Part shown: piece after piece, positions 8,403-16,859 of the stretch
Layout: every line of letters starts with the position of its first letter
Numbering within the stretch: position 1 is the first letter of the stretch
Source of the DNA: Xylanibacter ruminicola
Lineage (GTDB): Bacteria; Bacteroidota; Bacteroidia; Bacteroidales; Bacteroidaceae
Direction: 5' to 3'
Length of the DNA stretch: 61,251 nt
Assembly: GCA_015060625.1 (NCBI GenBank)
Contig: SUYC01000019.1
Location: forward strand, 1 to 61,251
Position numbers and translations under genes: made by a program
Notes under the pieces: generated by a model
What the model saw: the letters and a program-made list of their open reading frames with translations, nothing else
What the model was told of the DNA's origin: nothing
Databases searched by the model: none

Positions 8403-9839
8403 CCTCAGATATGGCGCAAGCATAGTTTTCATCTCCATATATTCCGGGTTTCTTGTCAGCTGGCATAACACCATGAAGACGGCGGTCCCCATGATTATCT
8501 GCAACGGCAATATCACCCAATAGCTTACAGGAAGATACTTGACGAAAAATACGCTGACGGCTACAATGGTGGCAACCAGACAAGAAGGGGCTATGTCTTT
8601 TACCTGCATCCACGAACTATAGCCTATCAGGCGGCCTGAATAATGCGAATTAAGGAAATAAGCCACTACTCCAACGGCAAGATTCACATAGAGCATGGGC
8701 ATGATGCCCCAAAAGACGCATGCGGCAAGAGGAATAAGGCCAATCAGTTTCTTGACGATTTCCAGACCGAGGAACAGGTCGCTGCGTCCTTGCACCTGCA
8801 GCATGTTCAGGTTGATGGCATGGAGCGGATAAAGCGTACTGTTCAGACAAATCAGCGGGAGGTAGGTCGAAGCCTCATGCCACTTGGGGCCTATCAGACA
8901 ATAGAGCATCGGTTCCGAAATGGCTGCAAGGAAAAACATGCCCGTTGCAGTGACAAACATCGTGACCCTGATAATGCGCCGATAAGCAGAGACCATACGC
9001 TGCCTGTCGTCCTGGATATTGCTGAGTACGGGATAGGTGACACGCTGGATGACAGCGGTCAGGTTGCTCGAAAACAGCGAGGAGAACTGTTTGGCACGGG
9101 TGTATTGTCCCAGTGCTCCCGGCGTGTAAACCTTGCCCACGACCATTTGGTACGACTCTTTCCACACCGAATCAAGCACTCCGCTCAACATCATCTTCCA
9201 GCCGAATCCGAACAAATCGTGAAAACTTTCCATAGAGAAGCGCATTCTGGGCATCCACCTATTATATATATACAACAGCACGGTGGTCACGACCTGTGAA
9301 GTGAGCTGCTGGGCTACCAGTGCCCATACGCCAAAGCCCGTCAGTGCCATGCCTATTCCAACGATGCCGCTCAAAGCAGTGGCCGCAATCGTAATCTTCG
9401 TTTGCGTCTTGAAGTCGATGCGCTTGGTCAGGCGTGTCTGCTGCACCATGCCTAAGGCACCGATAATCAGACCTAACGACGATACCCGCACCAAAGCCGT
9501 CAACTCGACGCGCCCGAAGAAGTCGGCAATCAACGGGGCACAGAGGAATATCACCGTATAGAGCAGCAGGCTCATCAAGAGGTTGCAGATGAAGGCGGTG
9601 TTATAGTCCTCCTCGGTGGCATCCTTCTTGCGTATCAGTGCTGTAGTAAAACCGCCATTGACCAATGCCGTACAGACAACGGTGACGATGCCCACCAGTC
9701 CTAACAGACCGTAGTCGTCGGGCGACAGCAGACGCGCCAGCACAATGCCGATGACGAACTGCATGCCATAGCGGGCAGCATTGTCCAGTGCCGACCAGCC
9801 CAGGCCCTTCACCGTTTTCTGTTTCAGCGATTCTGACAT
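8382..9839 (-). CDS. polysaccharide repeat-unit flippase (Wzx/WzxC-like, MOP superfamily)
   Basis: The 485-residue inner-membrane protein has about 12-14 hydrophobic segments. It begins with TVKGLGWSALDNAARYGMQFVIGIVLARLLSPDDYG, the usual opening of lipopolysaccharide/colanic-acid-type flippases. It most likely turns the undecaprenyl-linked repeat unit from the cytoplasmic to the periplasmic face, before the polymerase acts. It lies 4 bases after the WbqC gene. The C-terminus falls in a repeat tract, so its exact end may vary between strains. Confidence 0.92.
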   Translation of the reverse strand: MSESLKQKTVKGLGWSALDNAARYGMQFVIGIVLARLLSPDDYGLLGLVGIVTVVCTALVNGGFTTALIRKKDATEEDYNTAFICNLLMSLLLYTVIFLCAPLIADFFGRVELTALVRVSSLGLIIGALGMVQQTRLTKRIDFKTQTKITIAATALSGIVGIGMALTGFGVWALVAQQLTSQVVTTVLLYIYNRWMPRMRFSMESFHDLFGFGWKMMLSGVLDSVWKESYQMVVGKVYTPGALGQYTRAKQFSSLFSSNLTAVIQRVTYPVLSNIQDDRQRMVSAYRRIIRVTMFVTATGMFFLAAISEPMLYCLIGPKWHEASTYLPLICLNSTLYPLHAINLNMLQVQGRSDLFLGLEIVKKLIGLIPLAACVFWGIMPMLYVNLAVGVVAYFLNSHYSGRLIGYSSWMQVKDIAPSCLVATIVAVSVFFVKYLPVSYWVILPLQIIMGTAVFMVLCQLTRNPEYMEMKTMLAPYLRKVNSEK

Positions 9840-9843
9840 TTGA

Positions 9844-10605
9844 TCATAAGAAATGATAACGATTCAGAATGTCGTGGAGCTCATCGCGTGAGCAGAACAT
9901 CATCAGGTCGATGATGCTCAGGTCGGGAACGAACTCGCCACCAAATTGTTTGTAGCGGATGTCCTCGTTGCGCCGCAGGAACTGGAGGTTGATGCCCATC
10001 TCGCGGAAAGCATCCTTGTCGTAATAGCCCATGCCGGCACCGGAGGGGTTGATATAGTCGGTGAAACCGAAGTGCTCGCACGTGCGACTGATAATCTCGG
10101 GCGCTCTGTACTCCCAGCGGTCTGACACCTCCGAGAGCATACGGAACTCCGTCGTGATGCCGAGATAGTCAGCCACGGTCCGCAAGCTGCTGACGAGATA
10201 GCGCGTCAGGTCGGGTTCTTCGTTCAACAATATAGGCTTGATGACTTCCATCACTTCGTTGTAGTGTGGTGCTTTGCCATAGTAGAACTTCAGCACCCGA
10301 CAGAGGTATTCTGCCTGTTTGCGGCTGACCACGCGTTTCGTCTCGCTGATGAGTCGGTTGCAGGAGGCATGGCTCACTTCAATGCCGAAGTACTGAGGCT
10401 GCCCACCCTCGCCCAAGATACGGTTACGGTTAATCCAGCCATGCTTGATATAGTGAACACTGTCGCCAACCACAAACAAGTCGGCAGCATGGATGAGCTG
10501 CCAATAGCCGATGTAAGGGAAGAAGTACGGCTGCATGATGGCGATGTATCGCTTTCCGTCTGCTCCAGCTTTGCTGGCTTGTTCCCGAAGGGTCTCAAGA
10601 ATCAT
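9844..10605 (-). CDS. WbqC-family protein
   Basis: A 253-residue protein with the family's opening, AIMQPYFFPYIGYWQLIHAADLFVVGDSVHYIKHGWINRNRI, and the later INPSGAGMGYYD and LSIIDLMMF segments. WbqC proteins occur in many surface-polysaccharide loci, often beside aminotransferases or ligases, but their reaction is not firmly known to me. Here it follows the ATP-grasp gene by 8 bases. That pairing suggests a shared step on an amino sugar, which is inference. Confidence 0.88.
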   Translation of the reverse strand: MILETLREQASKAGADGKRYIAIMQPYFFPYIGYWQLIHAADLFVVGDSVHYIKHGWINRNRILGEGGQPQYFGIEVSHASCNRLISETKRVVSRKQAEYLCRVLKFYYGKAPHYNEVMEVIKPILLNEEPDLTRYLVSSLRTVADYLGITTEFRMLSEVSDRWEYRAPEIISRTCEHFGFTDYINPSGAGMGYYDKDAFREMGINLQFLRRNEDIRYKQFGGEFVPDLSIIDLMMFCSRDELHDILNRYHFL

Positions 10606-10613
10606 AAGTTTTT

Positions 10614-11852
10614 TTAATATTTGTTTGGGTAATTACGTAGTAAGGAGTTTCCATCAGTTCCTTCCACTTCAATGAGGCCGAGAATGGTGTTGATGTTCGA
10701 TTGAAGTTCCTGCCGGCTGTTGGCTCGCACAAAGATGCGACACAGCACTTGCAGGAAGAGGCCGGAGTACTGCATGGTATCTCCCTCATAATAATATTGG
10801 TACAGGCTATAGACAAAGGGTAGTTGCCTCACGTCGTCTATTCCCTTGATGCGGGTGATATGACCATTCTTCAGGCCGATGCAGATGGTGGCATACCGAC
10901 TGTGAAGAGGCTCTGAAAGTGCTGAGAAGTCGTCGCCGAACTGCCCCGTCAGCGCATGTTGCATATAGCAGGCAACAAGGTCGATGCCCTTGTCCTCGTG
11001 AACCACACGAAAGTCCATGCCCCCGCTCAGGCGGAAAGCAGTGTCCATGATATAAGGCACACCATCACAGATGATGCCCTGAAACATACAAGAGCCATTG
11101 TCGATGCCAAGGTCGTCGAACAGATGCGACATGGGTTCATAAAGCCTGCTGATGATATCAGCCTCAGGCGAAGGATAAAGGTCTAAGAACGGCTGTTGTG
11201 GAGAGGTGCCGATGGCATCGTAGAACACACGTCCCTTAGTGTAAGGGAAATACGACTTCCCGTTTTGCCGCCATATCTCAAACTGGAAATAAGGCCCCTC
11301 AATGAACTTCTCGCAGAGGTATTCGCCCACAGTAGAGTGCCGGATGGCTTTGGCGATGGCCTCTTCCATCTCTGTCCGGCTATGACAGACAGTAATGCCG
11401 AATGAGCCGCCATTATCTACAGGCTTCACGATGACGGGGTAAGGAATGGCTGTATCCTCTAAGCGAAAGGCGGGTATGGCAGGCATGCCGTAGCGAAGAC
11501 ATGCCTCCTTGAAATGCTTCTTGTTCATCAGCACATCCCACTGTTCGGGTGTGGCATAATAGTGAAATCCCGTCTTGCCGATGAATCCTACCGTCTTGCG
11601 GATGACCATCTCGCCAGAGCACGACAACAGACCGTCGATGTGTTTCTCCTTGAAGAACCTTAGCATCGCGGCCTCGTCGGTGCAGTCCATATAGTATTGT
11701 TCATCGGAGACCTGATGAATCGGAGCCTCCGGCACGTTGCCTACAGAAATCAAGACAATGCCGTGTCGGTGAGCAAAATCAGTGACTTCGTCCACCACAT
11801 TATTGGCACCGAATACAGCAAGCCGTTTACCTTTTAGTTCATCACTCTTCAT
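10614..11852 (-). CDS. ATP-grasp domain protein, carboxylate-amine ligase-like
   Basis: The 412-residue protein has a Rossmann-like N-terminal part (RLAVFGANNVVDEV), the ATP-binding YPVIVKPVDNGGSFGITV segment around residue 140, EKFIEGPYFQFEIW, and the MDTAFRLSGGMDF metal/nucleotide segment. ATP-grasp enzymes activate a carboxylate as an acyl phosphate and join it to an amine or other nucleophile. In this operon, which has two amino-transferring enzymes and no recognisable N-acetyltransferase, it could attach an acid or amino acid to an amino sugar. That role is inference. Its start codon overlaps a TAA in the frame described for the gene upstream. Confidence 0.85.
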   Translation of the reverse strand: MKSDELKGKRLAVFGANNVVDEVTDFAHRHGIVLISVGNVPEAPIHQVSDEQYYMDCTDEAAMLRFFKEKHIDGLLSCSGEMVIRKTVGFIGKTGFHYYATPEQWDVLMNKKHFKEACLRYGMPAIPAFRLEDTAIPYPVIVKPVDNGGSFGITVCHSRTEMEEAIAKAIRHSTVGEYLCEKFIEGPYFQFEIWRQNGKSYFPYTKGRVFYDAIGTSPQQPFLDLYPSPEADIISRLYEPMSHLFDDLGIDNGSCMFQGIICDGVPYIMDTAFRLSGGMDFRVVHEDKGIDLVACYMQHALTGQFGDDFSALSEPLHSRYATICIGLKNGHITRIKGIDDVRQLPFVYSLYQYYYEGDTMQYSGLFLQVLCRIFVRANSRQELQSNINTILGLIEVEGTDGNSLLRNYPNKY

Positions 11853-11912
11853 TACAATATATCGTATTCGTTAAGAATTTGCTGTATTTCCTCTTTCGAT
11901 TTGCATATTGTT

Positions 11913-12821
11913 TTATATATCCCCAATAAGTATCTTTGTAAACTTGATGGCTCCAACATCCGACAAATGGTTGCAGTCATAGAAGTCATCAGCGTCAAAG
12001 CGCGGGTCTTTCAGGTAATCCAGATATGTCAGATGGTATTCCTGTTGGAATTTGTGTGTCAGCTCATACATTTTTGCTAGTTGTTTGCTATCACATTTTT
12101 TATTATATGAAGTCCAGCAGGGAGGGGTAACAAGAATCAGTTCGATGTTCCAGCTTTGGCAGAATTCTGCTATCTCTTTCAGTAGGTTGTAGTTCGGCTC
12201 TATATAATCCCAGTTTCCGGCTGTGTTCATTTTGACGGCAGTCTCAACTTCAGTCTCATCATCCCATTTCCCCATATTCTTCTCCGACAGTTTGTATATG
12301 TTGCCCCATCCATACTTGTCACAGCCAAGAGAACTGTCGCCAGAAAAGTATTTTTCCAATTTCCCTAATGCCGTCCGCCTATCAGACAATTCCAGATTGT
12401 TGAGCGACCAATCGGAATACAGGTCACAATCCATGTAAATTCTATAATATCTGCAACGATACGATTCTACACCTTGTTCCAATCCAGGCGTAAACCAAGT
12501 ATATAGAGATATGGGGATGATGACCGTTTTTAACTGTTTATATCTGTCAGCCCAATATTTCAGCAAGAAGAGGTTCTGCTTGTTTCCTTGACTGACATTG
12601 GCTAGATTAAACACTTTGCCTTCAAACAATTCTGGTCGAACGCCATAAAATGTTTGTGAGCTGCCCAAGACCAGGATTTCAACGTCTTCTGCATGTTTTT
12701 GCATCCACTCATATTTGTATTTGTATGGATTGGGGACTTGTCTTGTCAGATACTCTGCGAGAAAAGCACAAATCAGGACAGGCAAGCAAAAAATAGCGCA
12801 ATATGTGAGGAATTTTTTCAT
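11913..12821 (-). CDS. SGNH-hydrolase-like partner of the MBOAT acyltransferase (possible 3' frameshift)
   Basis: The 302-residue protein has an N-terminal signal anchor (FLTYCAIFCLPVLICAFLAEYL), then VLGSSQTFYG (GxS block with a candidate nucleophile near S55) and, near the C-terminus, a D-x2-H block in FYDCNHLSDVGA. It is a periplasmic, AlgJ/AlgX-like or DUF1574-like protein. Genes like this stand next to MBOAT proteins and take part in O-acetylation of polysaccharides. It lies 6 bases after the MBOAT gene. The frame stops at 11913, but removing one base from the four-C run at 11921-11924 would extend it by about 20 residues (ICKSKEEIQQILNEYDIL) to a TAA that overlaps the next start codon. 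The present stop may therefore result from a frameshift. Confidence 0.8.
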   Translation of the reverse strand: MKKFLTYCAIFCLPVLICAFLAEYLTRQVPNPYKYKYEWMQKHAEDVEILVLGSSQTFYGVRPELFEGKVFNLANVSQGNKQNLFLLKYWADRYKQLKTVIIPISLYTWFTPGLEQGVESYRCRYYRIYMDCDLYSDWSLNNLELSDRRTALGKLEKYFSGDSSLGCDKYGWGNIYKLSEKNMGKWDDETEVETAVKMNTAGNWDYIEPNYNLLKEIAEFCQSWNIELILVTPPCWTSYNKKCDSKQLAKMYELTHKFQQEYHLTYLDYLKDPRFDADDFYDCNHLSDVGAIKFTKILIGDI

Positions 12822-12827
12822 CGCTAT

Positions 12828-14270
12828 TCAGAATTGAAAATATACAAATGTTTGGCTTGAACCGGCGTATTTGAATATGACCAATAGAATGACGTAATAT
12901 ACACTCCAACGGACAAATCTGTATTTGAAAGGTTTTATGTCCGTGAACTGCAATGCGTGTAGTTTGTCTCTTTGCAGCCATTCTACGCTAAGAAGCAACA
13001 GGGCGAAGCACAAAGGTTGTTTCCCCTGAAGCATTGTCGCATCAAAAAACTTATTGGTTACCATGGCCGTCAGATAGTCAACTGCCTGCCCCATGTTTTC
13101 GGCACGGAAGACGATCATGCTCATGGCAAAAAGGAGGAATGTCAATACCATTTGCAATGTTTCTTTGATGCTTGGCAGATAGCGGTCGTATGCCACTGTA
13201 TTCTTATATTTGGTATTGATGCCTAACAGTGTGTAGATAACAAGCAGAGTGGCATGGATAAGTCCCCAGCAGACAAAGGTCCAGTTGGCGCCATGCCACA
13301 GGCCGCTGATGCACCAGACGATATATACGTTACGGACGGTTTTCCATTGGCTGCACCGGCTGCCACCGAGAGGGAAAAAAACGTAGTCACGAAACCAGGT
13401 GGTCAGCGAAATATGCCAATGTCGCCAGAACTCAGGCACGCTTCGCGAGAAGAAGGGGATGTTGAAGTTGCGCATCAGATTGAAGCCGAACAACCGCGCA
13501 CAACCGATGGCAATGTCCGAATAGCCAGAAAAGTCGCAGTAGACCTGAATTGTAAACAGAATGCCAAGAAGGAGAAGCGTTATTCCTGGAAGTTCTGAAT
13601 ATTGCGGATAATAGTCGTTGACTACTGTTGCGCAATTATCGGCAACGACCATTTTCTTCAGGAATCCCCAAAGCATCTGCCTCATGCCATCCACGGCCTT
13701 GGCATAGTCGAAGTGGCGTTGCCGCTGAAACTGGGGCAGCAGATTCGTTGCCCGTTCAATAGGTCCTGCCACCAACTGCGGGAAGAAACTGATATAAGCA
13801 AAGAACTCTACTATGTCATGGGTAGCCGGCAACTTTTTCTTATAGACATCAATCGTATAACTAAGTGCTTGAAAGGTATAGAAACTGATGCCGACGGGCA
13901 GAATGATGTTCATCGTCACCCAGTCTAAATGCCATCCTATAGTTCCGAATAGCGCATCCAGGTTCTCAACGAAAAAGTTGTAGTACTTGAAAAAGCCGAG
14001 AATGCCGAGGTTCAGCACGATGTTTAGTGCGCTTATCAACTGTTGTTTCCGTCGTTGACCCTCATAGTGCTCCAAAAACCTGCCACTTCCATAGCTACAA
14101 AGCGAAGTCAAGGCTATCAGCAGTAGGAAACGCCAGTCCCACCAACCATAAAATACGTAGCTCGCAACGACTACCAATAGGTTTTGCCATCGTCGTCCAC
14201 GAAAAACGAACCAATAGAGTAGGAATACTATAGGCAGGAAAATAAGAAACTCAAGAGAATTGAAAAGCAT
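12828..14270 (-). CDS. MBOAT-family O-acyltransferase (AlgI-like)
   Basis: The 480-residue protein has many membrane segments and the MBOAT landmarks PEFWRHWHISLTTWFRDYVFFPLGG and SGLWHGANWTFVCWGLIHA, the latter with the conserved active-site histidine. It is expected to move acyl (usually acetyl) groups across the inner membrane for transfer to the polysaccharide by its SGNH partner, encoded next. The length matches AlgI/DltB-type proteins. Specificity for capsule rather than another glycan is inferred from the operon. Confidence 0.92.
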   Translation of the reverse strand: MLFNSLEFLIFLPIVFLLYWFVFRGRRWQNLLVVVASYVFYGWWDWRFLLLIALTSLCSYGSGRFLEHYEGQRRKQQLISALNIVLNLGILGFFKYYNFFVENLDALFGTIGWHLDWVTMNIILPVGISFYTFQALSYTIDVYKKKLPATHDIVEFFAYISFFPQLVAGPIERATNLLPQFQRQRHFDYAKAVDGMRQMLWGFLKKMVVADNCATVVNDYYPQYSELPGITLLLLGILFTIQVYCDFSGYSDIAIGCARLFGFNLMRNFNIPFFSRSVPEFWRHWHISLTTWFRDYVFFPLGGSRCSQWKTVRNVYIVWCISGLWHGANWTFVCWGLIHATLLVIYTLLGINTKYKNTVAYDRYLPSIKETLQMVLTFLLFAMSMIVFRAENMGQAVDYLTAMVTNKFFDATMLQGKQPLCFALLLLSVEWLQRDKLHALQFTDIKPFKYRFVRWSVYYVILLVIFKYAGSSQTFVYFQF

Positions 14271-14291
14271 AATGCGTTTCTTTATTGTCTT

Positions 14292-15431
14292 TTACTTTTT
14301 GGGATTTTTCACTACACTCACAACTCTTTCAATATCATACTCACTCAGCGCGTGGTGCATGGGCAAGCAGATGACCTCGTCGGCAATCCTTGTGGCTACG
14401 GGCAGGTTAGCAGGGGCTGCGGATGGCAGATTGCGGTATGTGTTGAAGGTGCTGATGAGCGGATAGAAGTACCGTCTGCCGAAGATGCCCCGCTCTTGCA
14501 ACTTGAAATAGAGCTCGTCGCGTGTCATGCCGTATTCCTTGGCACTGACAAAGATGGGGAAATAGCTGTAGTTGTGGCGGACATCGGGCATATCGTCAAA
14601 GAAACGGATGCCAGGAATGTCCCGCAGTGCTTCGCGATACCGCTGTGCCACCCTGCGGCGGGCTTCGATGGCGCCATCCACCTGCTTCAGGTTAAGCAGC
14701 CCGTAGGCTGCTCGCACTTCGTCCATCTTGCTGTTGATGCCAGGAGCCACCACTTCTGTCTCTCCAGCAAAGCCGAAGTTCTTCAGGTGGTCGATGTGCC
14801 GCTTGGTTTCCTCATCATGCACTATCAATGCACCTCCCTCCAGCGTGTTATACACCTTGGTGGCATGAAATGAAAGTGTGCTCATATCGCCCGCGTTCAA
14901 GACACTCTCTCCATCCATCTCTACTCCAAAAGCATGGGCGGCATCATAGATGACTTTCAAACCGTAATGGTCAGCAATCTCTTGTATGCGCTTCATCTTC
15001 ACCGGATGGCCATAGCAATGCACAGGCATGATGGCTGTGGTCCGAGGCGTAATGGCGGCTTCAATTTTGTCTGGGTCGATGCCGCAGGTGTCTTCCTCGA
15101 TATCGACAAACACCGGCGTACAGCCGTTCCACCAGATGGCATGGGTGGTGGCAACAAAGCTGTAGGGTGTGGTAATCACCTCGCCCTTGATACGTAGCGC
15201 CTGCAGGGCCGTCAGTAGCGGCAGGGTTCCGTTGGTGAACAAACTGATATAGGGCACTTTCAGATACTCGGCCAACGAACGTTCCAGCTGTTTGTGAAAC
15301 TGGCCCATATTGGTGACCCACCGGCTGTTCCATATCTCTTTCAGCAGTCCGTGAAACTCTTCGAGGTCGGGCAGCAACGGTGATGTAACAGTTAAATTAC
15401 CTGTTGCGGTAGTAAATTTTTCACTTTTCAT
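14292..15431 (-). CDS. DegT/DnrJ/EryC1-family PLP aminotransferase (second of the operon)
   Basis: The 379-residue enzyme has TNGTLPLLTAL (phosphate-binding region), IYDAAHAFGVE with the PLP-contacting Asp (about D163), and LSFHATKVYNTLEGGAL with the PLP lysine (about K192). It is expected to aminate a keto nucleotide sugar. It is quite different in sequence from the aminotransferase at 1077-2360, so two different amino sugars or positions are likely. Its first codons (MKSEKF) overlap the end of upxY by 11 bases and are written in a TTCACTTTTCATTC word repeat. Confidence 0.9.
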   Translation of the reverse strand: MKSEKFTTATGNLTVTSPLLPDLEEFHGLLKEIWNSRWVTNMGQFHKQLERSLAEYLKVPYISLFTNGTLPLLTALQALRIKGEVITTPYSFVATTHAIWWNGCTPVFVDIEEDTCGIDPDKIEAAITPRTTAIMPVHCYGHPVKMKRIQEIADHYGLKVIYDAAHAFGVEMDGESVLNAGDMSTLSFHATKVYNTLEGGALIVHDEETKRHIDHLKNFGFAGETEVVAPGINSKMDEVRAAYGLLNLKQVDGAIEARRRVAQRYREALRDIPGIRFFDDMPDVRHNYSYFPIFVSAKEYGMTRDELYFKLQERGIFGRRYFYPLISTFNTYRNLPSAAPANLPVATRIADEVICLPMHHALSEYDIERVVSVVKNPKK

Positions 15432-16098
15432 TCTTCATTCTCAGAAAGGCGGTTGGTATATATGCGGTTGAAATGAGTCCGACGTCGGTCAAAGAGATAA
15501 CCACCCGCTGCTGGCCAGACACACGGGCCACCCTCCCCTCGACTCCCTTGAACATGCCGTCGATGACCATCACCGTCTCGCCGCCCTTGAAATGGCACTG
15601 CGATTCGGTGACAAGCTTCAGATGCTCACTCTGGTTGCAGGTGGCAATGATGAAGTTCTCCATTTCCTTGCGGGAGATAGTCAGCGGAGGATTCTTCTGG
15701 CCTTTGTCCAACTCAAAATGATTATAATAATAAGTAAGAAAGGACAGGGCTGGTGTGTTCTTAACATACTCCTCAACCTTTTCCTCAGTGGAATATACGA
15801 AAAGAAGGTTCGGGATCAACGTCTCCAGAACCTTCTTTTGTTTACCATTTACCGACTTGTGAGTGTAACGCTTAGCGATATAGACAAATGTGCCGTCGGC
15901 TACGATATAATCAAATGCTTTGTTTTCTCTGCCGTATGAAGCTCGGAACACATACCAGCGCTTGTCTGGTGCAGGCACATATTCTACCGACACCCCGGTA
16001 AGTGCACTTACTGCTTCGGGGATGGTATCAGGGGCAAACCTGACACTTGGAGGATTTGCCTGGCCTCGTCCAGTTTCCACATTAGACAATGTGCTCAT
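15421..16098 (-). CDS. UpxY-type NusG-like antiterminator of the polysaccharide operon
   Basis: The 225-residue protein has a NusG N-terminal domain beginning KRWYVFRASYGRENKAFDYI (about 46-65), a middle with PNLLFVYSTEEKVEEYV, and a C-terminal KOW-like part (FKGGETVMVIDGMFKGVEGRVARVSG, about 168-193). In Bacteroides, UpxY proteins bind RNA polymerase near the start of their own capsule operon and prevent early termination. As the first gene of this operon it fits that role. No UpxZ-like inhibitor gene follows it. A -7 box lies at 16150-16157, about 50 bases before the start. Confidence 0.9.
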   Translation of the reverse strand: MSTLSNVETGRGQANPPSVRFAPDTIPEAVSALTGVSVEYVPAPDKRWYVFRASYGRENKAFDYIVADGTFVYIAKRYTHKSVNGKQKKVLETLIPNLLFVYSTEEKVEEYVKNTPALSFLTYYYNHFELDKGQKNPPLTISRKEMENFIIATCNQSEHLKLVTESQCHFKGGETVMVIDGMFKGVEGRVARVSGQQRVVISLTDVGLISTAYIPTAFLRMKNEK

Positions 16099-16149
16099 AT
16101 CGAATCTTTTTGCGTTTCGTCATCCAGAGGAAAACGCGGGAATTCGCTC

Positions 16150-16179
16150 CAAAGTTAATTAAATTTCCGAAATGACAAG
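16150..16179 (-). promoter_or_regulatory. promoter of the polysaccharide operon
   Basis: On the minus strand TAACTTTG (16150-16157) matches the TAnnTTTG -7 box, with CTTG (16176-16179) as a possible -33 element 18 bp upstream. This gives a leader of about 45 bases before upxY. I looked for inverted repeats flanking the promoter, which would signal phase inversion, and found none of useful length. Confidence 0.55.
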
Positions 16180-16288
16180 CCAATTTAGAAAAAAAAATAA
16201 AAAAAATGCTCCGAAAAGTGATAAATCAAGGCTTACACACGTTAAATCCTATCCATTTTCGTGCTCTAAGTCACTTTTTCCACAATTA

Positions 16289-16320
16289 TTTGCAAAGTTG
16301 AAATAATCTTTATAAATTTG
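16289..16320 (+). promoter_or_regulatory. promoter for the C_GCAxxG_C_C gene
   Basis: TTTG at 16289-16292, a 20-bp spacer and TAAATTTG at 16313-16320 form a good Bacteroidetes promoter. It lies about 47 bases before the start at 16368 and is divergent from the polysaccharide operon. Confidence 0.65.
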
Positions 16321-16367
16321 CAGTCAGAAAAATAGTTATGGATAAGAGGATGTTATAGAATTAGAAG

Positions 16368-16859
16368 ATGATGACAGATAAAGAATTGGATGAGCGCGTG
16401 GAGCGCGCGGTGGAGAATTTTATGGCGGGATATGGCTGTTGCCAGAGTGTGGTGGCAGCCTTTGCCGACTTGTATGGGCTTGATGACACGTTGGCCAAGA
16501 AGATAGCCGCTGGTTTTGGTGGCGGTGTGGGGCGCATGAGGATGATGTGCGGTGCCGTGTCGGGGATTGTGATGCTGGTGGGACTGGACTGTGGACAGAC
16601 CGAAGGTGGCGACCGAGAAGGCAAGAGTGCTTGCTACAAGGTGGTGCAGGACTTACTGGCGCAGTCGAAAGCAGAGAATGGCAGTCTGATCTGTGCAGAG
16701 ATATTGGGCCTGAAGGGTTTTGAGAAGGCACACAGCAGTTATGTGGCCTCGGAGCGTACAGCTGAATACTACAAAAAACGTCCGTGCGCCGCTAAAGTAG
16801 AAAGCGCCGCACGGCTATTTGCGAATTACTTAAAGGTGAATTCTAAAGGAGGGGAATGA
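16368..16859 (+). CDS. C_GCAxxG_C_C family redox-type protein
   Basis: The 163-residue protein carries the cysteine pattern that names the family: MAGYGCCQSVV near residue 25, GFGGGVGRMRMMCGAVSG in the middle, then DCGQ and LICAEILG later. Such small cytoplasmic proteins are thought to bind a metal or act in redox reactions, but no reaction is assigned. Its last 17 bases overlap the 3' end of mutY, which runs the other way. Confidence 0.85.
   Translation: MMTDKELDERVERAVENFMAGYGCCQSVVAAFADLYGLDDTLAKKIAAGFGGGVGRMRMMCGAVSGIVMLVGLDCGQTEGGDREGKSACYKVVQDLLAQSKAENGSLICAEILGLKGFEKAHSSYVASERTAEYYKKRPCAAKVESAARLFANYLKVNSKGGE

Noticed and set aside
16099..16367. Possible invertible promoter before upxY, as in Bacteroides capsule loci
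   Set aside because: I found no pair of inverted repeats of useful length flanking the promoter; the best was an 8-bp AAAAGTGA/TCACTTTT pair, which is too short.
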